Origin: Candidatus Thorarchaeota archaeon
GTDB lineage: Archaea; Asgardarchaeota; Thorarchaeia; Thorarchaeales; Thorarchaeaceae
Reading direction: 5' to 3'
Length of the DNA: 37,638 nt
Assembly: GCA_030669595.1 (NCBI GenBank)
Contig: DAOVDG010000004.1
Coordinates: 1-37,638 of the forward strand
Shown here: positions 1 to 7,875 of the stretch, piece after piece
How positions within the stretch are numbered: the first letter of the stretch is position 1
Layout: every line of letters begins with the position of its first letter
Notes under the pieces: model-generated
Told to the model about the DNA's origin: nothing
Databases searched by the model: none
The model's input: the letters and a program-made list of their open reading frames with translations, nothing else
Position numbers and translations under genes: made by a program

Positions 1-254
1 GCATACCGTAGCGCTTCCGCGGGCTCGAGCGCTAACAAGACGTCCGCACCACCCGCAGGCACCAGTGGACCGTATTCACAGCCTAACCGGATATGGTTCA
101 TCACGCTACCGCCACGCTGTGCCATCCCGTGCGTCTCCGCACCCCTTACAGGATAGCCAGCCTTCAACGCCGCCTTGCCAATTATATTAGATAGCAGGAT
201 CACTCCCTGACCGCCAACGCCAACTAAAACGATGTCGCACACAGATGTTCTCAT
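1..254 (-). CDS. iorB: Indolepyruvate:ferredoxin oxidoreductase beta subunit (partial, runs off window edge)
   Basis: Reverse translation MRTSVCDIVLVGVGGQGVILLSNIIGKAALKAGYPVRGAETHGMAQRGGSVMNHIRLG...; GVGGQG and AETHGMAQRGG motifs; ATGA overlap with the iorA stop. Confidence 0.85.
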   Translation of the reverse strand, partial: MRTSVCDIVLVGVGGQGVILLSNIIGKAALKAGYPVRGAETHGMAQRGGSVMNHIRLGCEYGPLVPAGGADVLLALEPAEALRY

Positions 255-2116
255 TCGACCACCTCGATAGCATTGTTGGTGCATATCTGTGCACAGACCC
301 CGCATCCAGTGCAGAGCGCGTTGATTCGTGCACTGTCCTCATCGAACTCAATTGCAGGACAGCCAAACTCCACGCATTTACGGCACCCTATGCAGTTCTC
401 GTTAACCGTGAACGGTCTTCGCTTTATACCCGACTTTCTCGCGATTATACTACAGGTCTGCTTTGCAACGACTACAGATAGCCCCTGAAACCCCCGTGCC
501 CGCTCGAAGGTCTCAATTGTCGTATTTAGGTCGTATGGGTCCACAGTCTCGACAAAATCCGCTCCCAGCGCCTTCGCAACTGTCTCAACCGATACTGCTT
601 TTGTTCTATCGCCGGTTGCGGTAAAGCCGGTTCCTGGATGAGGCTGATGCCCGGTCATTGCAGTTGTGCGGTTGTCAAGTATGACTAGGTTAATTCTATG
701 TTGATTGTAGACAGCATTGGCAATCCCAGGTAGTCCAGATGCGAAGAAAGTACTGTCACCTATTGTAGCAACAATCTCTTGGTCTGTGACTTCAGCGAGA
801 CCGCAGGCGGTTGTAATTGAAGAACCCATGTCAAATAGAATATCAGCAGTTTCTAATGGTGGTGCAATACTGAGCGTATAGCATCCGATGTCCGATGGGT
901 AGATTGCTTTTCCACGTGTAGCTGCTCGAATTGCATAATACGTAGCCCTGTGAGGACATCCAGCACAAAGAAGTGGAGGTCGTGGAGGCAATTCTGAAAC
1001 TTCGTTAGCTTTCTGGTCGATTACCTTCCAGTTAATACTTGTATTACAATTCAGAATCTTCGAGAGGGCCTCAATCACAATTCGCGGACTGTATTCGAAC
1101 GTTCGAGGGAAGAAATCCTGTTCTTTGCCAAGAATGTTTGTCTTGATTTCATTGAGCTGTGCAATCCTTCTAGCATGTGTTTCCAAGAATGGATTGAGTT
1201 CCTCAATCATCACCACTTGTTTATGACGATTAAGAAACTCTGATATCATCTTCTCAGGAACAGGATGTGTCATTCCAAGCTTCAATGTTTCAGCATTAAT
1301 ATCTAAAATTGATAAGGCCTCAACCACGTAATTGTATGAAACTCCGCTAGTTATTATTCCTAGATCTCCACTGCCAGTTGTGAAGTTAAGCTCCGTTGAT
1401 TCTGAGATTTCCATTGCAAGTTCAATCTGCTTCAAAAGCCAAGGATGGCGAATTCGAGCCACTGATGGTATTGGCACGAATCTGAATGGCTCTTTGACAA
1501 ATTTGACCTTTTTTGGTCTTTCTCGAATCGGGCCGAATGTGACTGGTGATCTAGTATGATTGATTCGGGTGGTTGTACGAAAGAGAATAGGTAACTCGAG
1601 CTTCTCTGAGATTTCGTAGGCTTGGAGTAACATTGACTTCGCTTCAGAAGGATCGGATGGTTCTATCAGAGGCATATTACCCATGAGTGCATAGTAGCGA
1701 GAATCATTCTCGTTTTGAGAGCTCCACATACTTGGATCGTCAGCAACAACTATGACCATCCCACTTCGAACTCCAACATAAGCTAATGAGAAGAATGGAT
1801 CGGCAGCTACATTCAGACCGGGTCCTTTGCATACCATCATGGATCGAACACCGGCTACAGCAGCAGCTCCAGCGACTTCCATTGCAACCTTTTCGTTAGT
1901 ACTGAATTCGAAATAGAAATCGGGAATGTGTGGCGCCATGAAAGTGAGATTATTTCCTATCTCGCTACTTGGAGTACCAGGGTACAAAGCAACCAGACGC
2001 ACTCCCGCTTCAAGCACTCCACGTGCTATTGATTCATTGGCAAGCAGAAGTATTTTTTTGCCAATATTGTCTTCTAGAAGTTGTTTTGGTTTGGTCAATG
2101 ATTGGCCTCCGTGCAT
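251..2116 (-). CDS. iorA: Indolepyruvate:ferredoxin oxidoreductase alpha subunit with C-terminal 2x[4Fe-4S] ferredoxin domain
   Basis: ORF 621 aa; LYPGTPSSEIGNNL, TPP region GDSTFFASGLPGIANAVYNQ, LCAGCPHRATYYAI, C-terminal CIGCRKCVEFGCP / CTGCGVCAQICTNNAI. Confidence 0.93.
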   Translation of the reverse strand: MHGGQSLTKPKQLLEDNIGKKILLLANESIARGVLEAGVRLVALYPGTPSSEIGNNLTFMAPHIPDFYFEFSTNEKVAMEVAGAAAVAGVRSMMVCKGPGLNVAADPFFSLAYVGVRSGMVIVVADDPSMWSSQNENDSRYYALMGNMPLIEPSDPSEAKSMLLQAYEISEKLELPILFRTTTRINHTRSPVTFGPIRERPKKVKFVKEPFRFVPIPSVARIRHPWLLKQIELAMEISESTELNFTTGSGDLGIITSGVSYNYVVEALSILDINAETLKLGMTHPVPEKMISEFLNRHKQVVMIEELNPFLETHARRIAQLNEIKTNILGKEQDFFPRTFEYSPRIVIEALSKILNCNTSINWKVIDQKANEVSELPPRPPLLCAGCPHRATYYAIRAATRGKAIYPSDIGCYTLSIAPPLETADILFDMGSSITTACGLAEVTDQEIVATIGDSTFFASGLPGIANAVYNQHRINLVILDNRTTAMTGHQPHPGTGFTATGDRTKAVSVETVAKALGADFVETVDPYDLNTTIETFERARGFQGLSVVVAKQTCSIIARKSGIKRRPFTVNENCIGCRKCVEFGCPAIEFDEDSARINALCTGCGVCAQICTNNAIEVVE

Positions 2117-2238
2117 TCGTATGAATGGTGTCGGGCGAAGAAAGAATCGTGGGTATCAGTCTTGCGGTATTAGACCTTATACATAAAAATCACCGAATAG
2201 AAAATCACAAATATTGAAAAATAGATTTAAAAACTCCT

Positions 2239-2252
2239 AGAACACGTGTTCC
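2239..2252. promoter_or_regulatory. Palindromic site copy 1 (AGAACACGTGTTCC)
   Basis: Read directly; one of three AGAACAYRTGTTCY copies within about 650 bp. Confidence 0.6.
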
Positions 2253-2312
2253 AAATATCCGTGTCATATATTACCCAAATAGCTATCCACGTATTCGATT
2301 AATATGACATAA

Positions 2313-2335
2313 CACCCCTTCATTTCCACTGGAGA
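2313..2335 (-). other. ORB-like element A (minus orientation: TCTCCAGTGGAAATGAAGGGGTG)
   Basis: Dyad TCCAGTGGA followed by a G-string, as in archaeal origin recognition boxes bound by Orc1/Cdc6. Confidence 0.7.
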
Positions 2336-2455
2336 ATAGCTTGTGAGATGCATTGAGTGGTTATATATATAATATAATAAAATGGAGATGATCATTGAGT
2401 TCCAAATCTTATATAAATACTTTTCGGCATCTATTCTTATTGATACTTCTCTTAA
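2336..2455. other. AT-rich segment between inverted ORB-like elements (candidate duplex-unwinding element)
   Basis: Contains gttatatatataatataataaaatgg and cttatataaatacttttc; bounded by inverted ORB-like sites. Confidence 0.5.
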
Positions 2456-2477
2456 TTTCCAGTGGAAATATAGGGGT
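2456..2477 (+). other. ORB-like element B (TTTCCAGTGGAAATATAGGGGT)
   Basis: Same dyad plus G-string as element A, opposite orientation. Confidence 0.7.
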
Positions 2478-2516
2478 CGGAGAGATGTGCTGATCGAAAC
2501 ACAATTCAAAAGAACT

Positions 2517-2534
2517 TTAGAACACGTGTTCTAA
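2517..2534. promoter_or_regulatory. Palindromic site copy 2 (TTAGAACACGTGTTCTAA, perfect 18-bp palindrome)
   Basis: Read directly. Confidence 0.65.
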
Positions 2535-2571
2535 CGATTGTAATACGATAGATACAAAATCCGAAACAATT

Positions 2572-2874
2572 CTACATCACTTCTTCAAGTACTATGAAGA
2601 TTCGGACCGTCAGAATGTCTTGGTATGAATGGAAGAGAGAATCGAATTCACCTCGATACTCCCTCGGTACAAAGATCGCAGAATTAGCAACAGCTTCTGC
2701 ACCTACACACTTGTCAAGTAACCCTGGCTTTCGTCTTTGTTTAGTCCCTGTCTTTGTCTTCCAAGAATACAAGAATCCGTAAAGCTCCTTTGTGAAAGAA
2801 ACCCTTCTGGCATTCCTCTGACGAGCATGTCTGCAGTCATAGAGATAAACAAAGCTTGACATTTTTTCAGCCAA
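2572..2874 (-). CDS. Small hypothetical protein (100 aa from TTG; ATG alternative at 2862)
   Basis: ORF FVYLYDCRHARQRNARRVSFTKELYGFLYSW...RRKPGLLDKCVGAEAVANSAIFVPREYR...; protein-like composition; palindromic site just upstream. Confidence 0.55.
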   Translation of the reverse strand: MAEKMSSFVYLYDCRHARQRNARRVSFTKELYGFLYSWKTKTGTKQRRKPGLLDKCVGAEAVANSAIFVPREYRGEFDSLFHSYQDILTVRIFIVLEEVM

Positions 2875-2878
2875 AACT

Positions 2879-2892
2879 AGAACACATGTTCT
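2879..2892. promoter_or_regulatory. Palindromic site copy 3 (AGAACACATGTTCT)
   Basis: Read directly; immediately upstream of the 100-aa ORF and upstream of the LKR gene. Confidence 0.6.
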
Positions 2893-3006
2893 GATTCTTT
2901 AGTCCAAGTATTACACGTACAAGAGGGAAGGCTTAAAGCGGAAATGCCTTTCTCAACAGCCGCCCCAGTCCTTGGGTCACATTCCCATCCCCAAGGAGGA
3001 AATATC

Positions 3007-4320
3007 GTGAACATCATTGGTCTGAGAAAAGAAGAGAAGATGTTCGAAACCAGAATTCCCATTGTTCCTGAGCATATCAAACTCTTGACCACCAAATACG
3101 GGATTCAGTTCGTTGTTGAACCGAGTAATCAACGAGCTTTTGGATCCAGCGAGTTTGAAGAAGTTGGCGCGGAGATCAAACTCCTAAAGGGAACAGATGT
3201 TCCTGTGATTCTGGGAGTGAAAGAGATGCCTAACAACTTCTACGAAAAAGGAAAGGTGTACATTTTCTTCAGTCATACAATCAAGGGCCAGAAGCACAAT
3301 ATGCCAATGTTGAAACAAATCATGGACGTAGGTGCAACTCTCATCGACTACGAACGCATTGTGAATGAGAAAGGGTTCAGATTGATTTTCTTTGGCAACT
3401 GGGCCGGCCTCGCAGGGATGTCCGAAACATTTCGTATTCTGGGCTTAAGGCTTGAGGTCGAGGGTATTAAACCGAATCCATTCTCTGGTATGAAACATAC
3501 TACACAATACAAAAACCTTGATGAACTCAAGAAAGGAATCCAAACATTAGGCAAGCGCATCGAAGAACTGGGTCTACCTGATTCTTTGACACCTTTTATC
3601 GTGGGATTTGCAGGATACGGGAATGCATCACGGGGCGCACAGGAGATATTCGACATACTTCCACACGAAACAATAGAACCCAAAGACTTGGCTAGTATTA
3701 CAGCAAAGCGGGACCTGCTCTACAAGTGTATCTTCAAGGAAGAGCATATGGTGCAGCCACTAGATTCTTCAGCAAAATTCGAACTTATGGACTACTACGA
3801 ACATGGTGCTACGAAATACAAGGGCATATTCGAATCTTATGTTTCTCATCTGACGGTATTAATGAATTGCATTTACTGGACGAAGAAATCCCCACATCTT
3901 GTGACAAAGGACTTCATCCGAAAGCACTGGAGTGATCCTAATCGCCGACTACGAATTGTCGGAGATATCTCGTGTGATGTTAACGGCGCAATGGAATTCA
4001 CTCTTCAGTGTACTGATGTTGGCGAGCCTGCATTCGTCTACCTCGTGGACGAAAACCGTGCGGTTTTAGGTGTGGAAGGCAATGGACCAGTTGTCATGGC
4101 AGTGGACAACCTTCCCACAGAGATTCCACGCGAATCATCCACTTCATTCAGTGAAACTCTGCTAGGTTTCATACCTGCTCTAGCAAAGGCAAATTTCACA
4201 GTTCCCTTTGGCCAGCTCAATCTCACCAGAGAGCTCAAGGATGCAACAATTGTATACAATGGAGAGCTGACTAAGAATTACGAATATCTCAAGCAATATC
4301 TACCAACCAAGGAGAATTAG
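3007..4320 (+). CDS. Lysine-ketoglutarate reductase (LKR; alanine dehydrogenase/PNT N-domain fold) of the saccharopine pathway
   Basis: ORF 2944..4320; probable GTG start at 3007 with SD AAGGAGGA at 2993; GLRKEEKMFETRIPIVPEHIKLL, FFSHTIKGQKHNMPML, GDISCDVNGAMEFT. Confidence 0.85.
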   Translation: MNIIGLRKEEKMFETRIPIVPEHIKLLTTKYGIQFVVEPSNQRAFGSSEFEEVGAEIKLLKGTDVPVILGVKEMPNNFYEKGKVYIFFSHTIKGQKHNMPMLKQIMDVGATLIDYERIVNEKGFRLIFFGNWAGLAGMSETFRILGLRLEVEGIKPNPFSGMKHTTQYKNLDELKKGIQTLGKRIEELGLPDSLTPFIVGFAGYGNASRGAQEIFDILPHETIEPKDLASITAKRDLLYKCIFKEEHMVQPLDSSAKFELMDYYEHGATKYKGIFESYVSHLTVLMNCIYWTKKSPHLVTKDFIRKHWSDPNRRLRIVGDISCDVNGAMEFTLQCTDVGEPAFVYLVDENRAVLGVEGNGPVVMAVDNLPTEIPRESSTSFSETLLGFIPALAKANFTVPFGQLNLTRELKDATIVYNGELTKNYEYLKQYLPTKEN

Positions 4321-4322
4321 CA

Positions 4323-5639
4323 ATGCAGAAAGTACTCTGTCTTGGTGCGGGTCTCGTGGCCCGCCCGTACATTCAATACTTGTGCAAACACGGATTTCAT
4401 GTTATTGTGGCTAGTCGGACAAAGAGCAAAGCCGAGCGATTGATTGAAGGATGTGAGAGCGCAAAGGCTATCACCCTGAACATCAAGGCTGATGATGAAC
4501 TACTTGACAAGCTAGTTGCCGAAACTGACTTGACTTGTTCGCTGTTACCTTACACCTACCACGTGAAAGTTGCAAAACTAGCAATTAAATATCACAAGCC
4601 ATTCTGCACAACTTCATACATTTCCGATGAAATGCAAGCGCTGAATAATGAGGCAAAGAAAGCAGGAATCTTGGCACTGAACGAGTGTGGAGTTGATCCT
4701 GGAATCGATCACATGAGTGCCATGAAGATAATCGATGACATTCACAGCAAAGGCGGCAAGGTCATAAGTTTCACATCTTTTACTGGAGGACTTCCGGCTC
4801 CTGATGCCAATAACAATCCATTTGGATACAAACTTTCTTGGAGTCCAAGAGGCGTTCTTCTTGCAGGCAGGAACGAAGCTCACTTCCTACGCGACGGCAA
4901 GGATGTAGTGATTCCGGGTCCCGAACTCTTTGATAATTATGAGATCATGGAGGTTCCAAGGATGGGAAAGTTTGAAGGATATCCCAACAGGGACAGTATA
5001 TCCTATATTGACATCTACAATATATCAGAAACAAAGACAATGCTACGTGGAACTTTCAGAAACCCAGGTTGGTGTAACACACTCAAAAAAATTGCAGACT
5101 TGGGCCTATTAGAACTTGATGAACAGTCCTTTGAAAATATGACATACACAGACATGATGCGCAAACTAACAGATTCTAAGAATGGTGATTTACAGGGTGC
5201 AGTTGCAAAAGCGGCTGGTCTAGAGAAGAGTGACCCAATCATTTCCCGCTTGAAATGGCTTGGCCTCTTCAGTGATACAGAGATTCCTTCCGATATCACA
5301 ACATGTCTTGATGTATTATGCCATCTCTTTGAAGAGAAGCTGCAGTACGCTTCTGGGGAACGTGACATGATAGTCATGCATCACGAGTTCATAGCAGAGT
5401 ACAGAAACAAGAAAGAGAAGATAACATCAACACTGATTGACTATGGTATTCCAAATGGGGACAGCTCGATGTCAAGAACTGTCGCACTACCTGTAGCAGT
5501 GGCAAGCAGAATGATTCTTGAGGGTAGAATCACCCTAACCGGAGTTCACAGACCAATAATGTCTGAATTATACGAGCCGATTCTAAATGAACTTGAAAGC
5601 CTTGGAATCAAGCTTGAAGATTGCACTATGACACTATGA
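4323..5639 (+). CDS. Saccharopine dehydrogenase (SDH, glutamate-forming type)
   Basis: 438 aa; N-terminal MQKVLCLGAGLVARPYIQYL; NECGVDPGIDHMSAMKIIDDI; SFTGGLPAPDANNNPFGYKLSWSPRGVLLAGRN. Confidence 0.9.
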   Translation: MQKVLCLGAGLVARPYIQYLCKHGFHVIVASRTKSKAERLIEGCESAKAITLNIKADDELLDKLVAETDLTCSLLPYTYHVKVAKLAIKYHKPFCTTSYISDEMQALNNEAKKAGILALNECGVDPGIDHMSAMKIIDDIHSKGGKVISFTSFTGGLPAPDANNNPFGYKLSWSPRGVLLAGRNEAHFLRDGKDVVIPGPELFDNYEIMEVPRMGKFEGYPNRDSISYIDIYNISETKTMLRGTFRNPGWCNTLKKIADLGLLELDEQSFENMTYTDMMRKLTDSKNGDLQGAVAKAAGLEKSDPIISRLKWLGLFSDTEIPSDITTCLDVLCHLFEEKLQYASGERDMIVMHHEFIAEYRNKKEKITSTLIDYGIPNGDSSMSRTVALPVAVASRMILEGRITLTGVHRPIMSELYEPILNELESLGIKLEDCTMTL

Positions 5640-5734
5640 GCCAGCGCTCCCAACTCGGGGCCACTCACAAGGACACAAGCTCACACTTGCAAGAATAGAA
5701 CAAGGTTCACAGCATAGTTGCTCTCAAAAACAAC

Positions 5735-6361
5735 TTACTTACCAATTCGTATTTGAATCGCTGCCAGTATCTCTTCTGCTCTTTCAATATCACTTTGAAC
5801 TTCTGTCAGCTCTGTCTTGAGACGGTATGTATAACCCGATCTGTTACCATGTCTCTCCAGATGGGCTTCGCCGTTGCTCCACATTCGTGCAAGGTACGTT
5901 GATGCAGTGCTTTTCGGCAGGTCCTCCTCAAACGTAGATTCATAGATTTCTGCTACATCTAATGATGAGAACTTTCCATGTTTGAACGAAGCATAGATTA
6001 TCATCTGCATCTTCTCATAGTTGCTCATAGATTCATAGCTGATGTCTTCAAAATCAATATCTGCCAATTCTTCAACTGTTGGGGCAAATGTGCAGCCTGT
6101 ACTAGTTTCCAAAAACACCTTAAACTTTCCAACCATTTCTTCAGGGTTCCCTTTTACTTGGAAGCTTGATTCTTCTCCAGTCGATTCATCAGAAACCAGA
6201 ATCTTGAAGTCAAAAGGCGATTGAGTAAGTGAAAGAATCTTTTGAAACCGATTGAGAGCTTCATCTGGTCTGACGTACTTGCATTGAAAAATCTCGCGTA
6301 AACCAGGTCCAGAGCTGTAAGTGAACTCGTATACGTAATTGGTTCTTTCACCTTCTGCCAT
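5735..6361 (-). CDS. Winged-helix-type putative transcriptional regulator (ORF extends to 6394; ATG at 6361)
   Basis: C-terminal region MQMIIYASFKHGKFSSLDVAEIYESTFEEDLPKSTASTYLARMWSNGEAHLERHGNRSGYTYRL reads as a wHTH. Confidence 0.65.
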   Translation of the reverse strand: MAEGERTNYVYEFTYSSGPGLREIFQCKYVRPDEALNRFQKILSLTQSPFDFKILVSDESTGEESSFQVKGNPEEMVGKFKVFLETSTGCTFAPTVEELADIDFEDISYESMSNYEKMQMIIYASFKHGKFSSLDVAEIYESTFEEDLPKSTASTYLARMWSNGEAHLERHGNRSGYTYRLKTELTEVQSDIERAEEILAAIQIRIGK

Positions 6362-6394
6362 GATTCTAGCACACTCCAAATAGGGGACCCACAC

Positions 6395-6841
6395 TATTGC
6401 TATTCACAATAGAATACACACATTTTGCAAATAAATGTGAGTATGTGAATTGCCAATACCTAGGTAAGCGCAAGATATTGCGTCTGTATACGTTCAAGAG
6501 CCCCTCATCACGATTCTCCTGTGGTAGCATGCTCTACACTCCGTAATGAACAAAATAGGACCTATCCGCCCCCTAATTAAAAAAATAAGCAATTACTCCA
6601 CATCTTCAAGCATTCACTTGAATATGCGATTTGTGAATAGCCTATAAGGGATAAAGAACTCTTCTTACTCAGTTCCAGTGGAAACGGAGGGGTGTGTCCA
6701 TTCACAAGGATGAACGGCATTATGAACTCCTTCTGCATACAATGAAGGCTTATAGTCCCCAATTTCTCTGAACGATTCACAATTATGGCGCCATTCACAA
6801 CAGAATAGTGTGAACTACTGTTAATGTGGTGAATTTGATAA
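6395..6841. promoter_or_regulatory. Long AT-rich intergenic region with five ATTCACAA octamers and one ORB-like element
   Basis: ATTCACAA (either strand) at 6402-6409, 6631-6638(-), 6700-6707, 6775-6782, 6793-6800. Confidence 0.6.
6673..6695 (+). other. ORB-like element C (TTCCAGTGGAAACGGAGGGGTGT)
   Basis: Dyad plus G-string, strongest of the three matches by eye. Confidence 0.7.
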
Positions 6842-7852
6842 TCAAAGGGGAATTAGGTAATCATCCCAGTTTTCTCCAAGCACTAACTGACTGAACTCTT
6901 CTCCAGACCTTCTATCTGCAACGGATTCAAGTCGCCCTTTGGCTTCCACATCCATTCCCTTTGAAACCTGCTCTGTGAAACGTCCTCGGTAGCTCACAAG
7001 TCTTCTTAGATTGCCAAATCTATTGCATTGAACTCCATACGCACACGGAGTAAAGATTGAATCATGATCATCAGTCACATGACACTTGACTATTAGCGTT
7101 CCTTCATTATGAATCTCAAAGTCCTCATACTCATATCCAATCTCATCCGGTGATTTGACCATCCGAATGAAGAACTCGTACCCGCCGAAAAGTCCCTGTA
7201 ACACCTTTTTTGATTCGACCTTCCGCAAAACATCACACCATCGAGGATTCTCACCCCATCTGAATTTTACATGCTTATCCAGTAGCTCGTCCGCATACCA
7301 ACCCAAATCTCCAATCGCATGAAACTGCTCCTTCAGAATGGAATATACCTTTCTAGCCGACTTTTCACCATAAATTACGAGGTCAATGTCAGATTCACTT
7401 GAGGCAAGCCCAACCAGTTGAGACCCTGTAAGCCCAATGGCTTCCCATTCAATCCCCGTTGCGTCAATCAATGTTTGGACCAAATCCAAGGACGCCTGCT
7501 GCAATGAGCTTGAATGTCGCTCCATATCTCTAAACTGACGCAGACAGTCAACTGGGTTAAGAGCAAATGCAATCCTATTCAAGGGAACAGCCTGCAAAAG
7601 CCGTCCACGGGTTTCATCAAACCAGAGGTATTCGCTATGCATTCTTTGTAGATAATCTTCACGTTTTTTCAACGAAGTGATTTTTCTATATCGAACCCCA
7701 TTTGAAGAAATGCGATTTCCATCCTGGGTGGGCAAATATCTCAGGTACGCTACTAATCGATTCTTGGGATGAATATCGCCTTTAACCTCAAAGATGTGAT
7801 CATCATCGGTAACAAGGAAAAACCCTTCAACAGCTTGGAGATTCAATACCAA
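6842..7852 (-). CDS. Predicted nucleotidyltransferase (COG2413-like, Pol beta superfamily)
   Basis: GLTGSQLVGLASSESDIDLVIYGEKSARKVY (GS..x..DxD motif). Confidence 0.75.
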   Translation of the reverse strand: MVLNLQAVEGFFLVTDDDHIFEVKGDIHPKNRLVAYLRYLPTQDGNRISSNGVRYRKITSLKKREDYLQRMHSEYLWFDETRGRLLQAVPLNRIAFALNPVDCLRQFRDMERHSSSLQQASLDLVQTLIDATGIEWEAIGLTGSQLVGLASSESDIDLVIYGEKSARKVYSILKEQFHAIGDLGWYADELLDKHVKFRWGENPRWCDVLRKVESKKVLQGLFGGYEFFIRMVKSPDEIGYEYEDFEIHNEGTLIVKCHVTDDHDSIFTPCAYGVQCNRFGNLRRLVSYRGRFTEQVSKGMDVEAKGRLESVADRRSGEEFSQLVLGENWDDYLIPL

Positions 7853-7875
7853 TCAGAAACACCAACCATAGCACG

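Noticed and set aside
2264-2509. 81-aa minus-strand ORF
   Set aside because: Covers the AT-rich segment and both ORB-like elements; protein has no recognisable character, so treated as a chance ORF
6500-6540. Possible extra ORB (reverse: ACCACAGGAGAATCGTGATGAGGGG)
   Set aside because: Spacing between dyad and G-string differs from elements A-C; likely coincidence
6577-6798. 73-aa minus-strand ORF
   Set aside because: Lies across repeats and ORB-like element C; no supporting protein features
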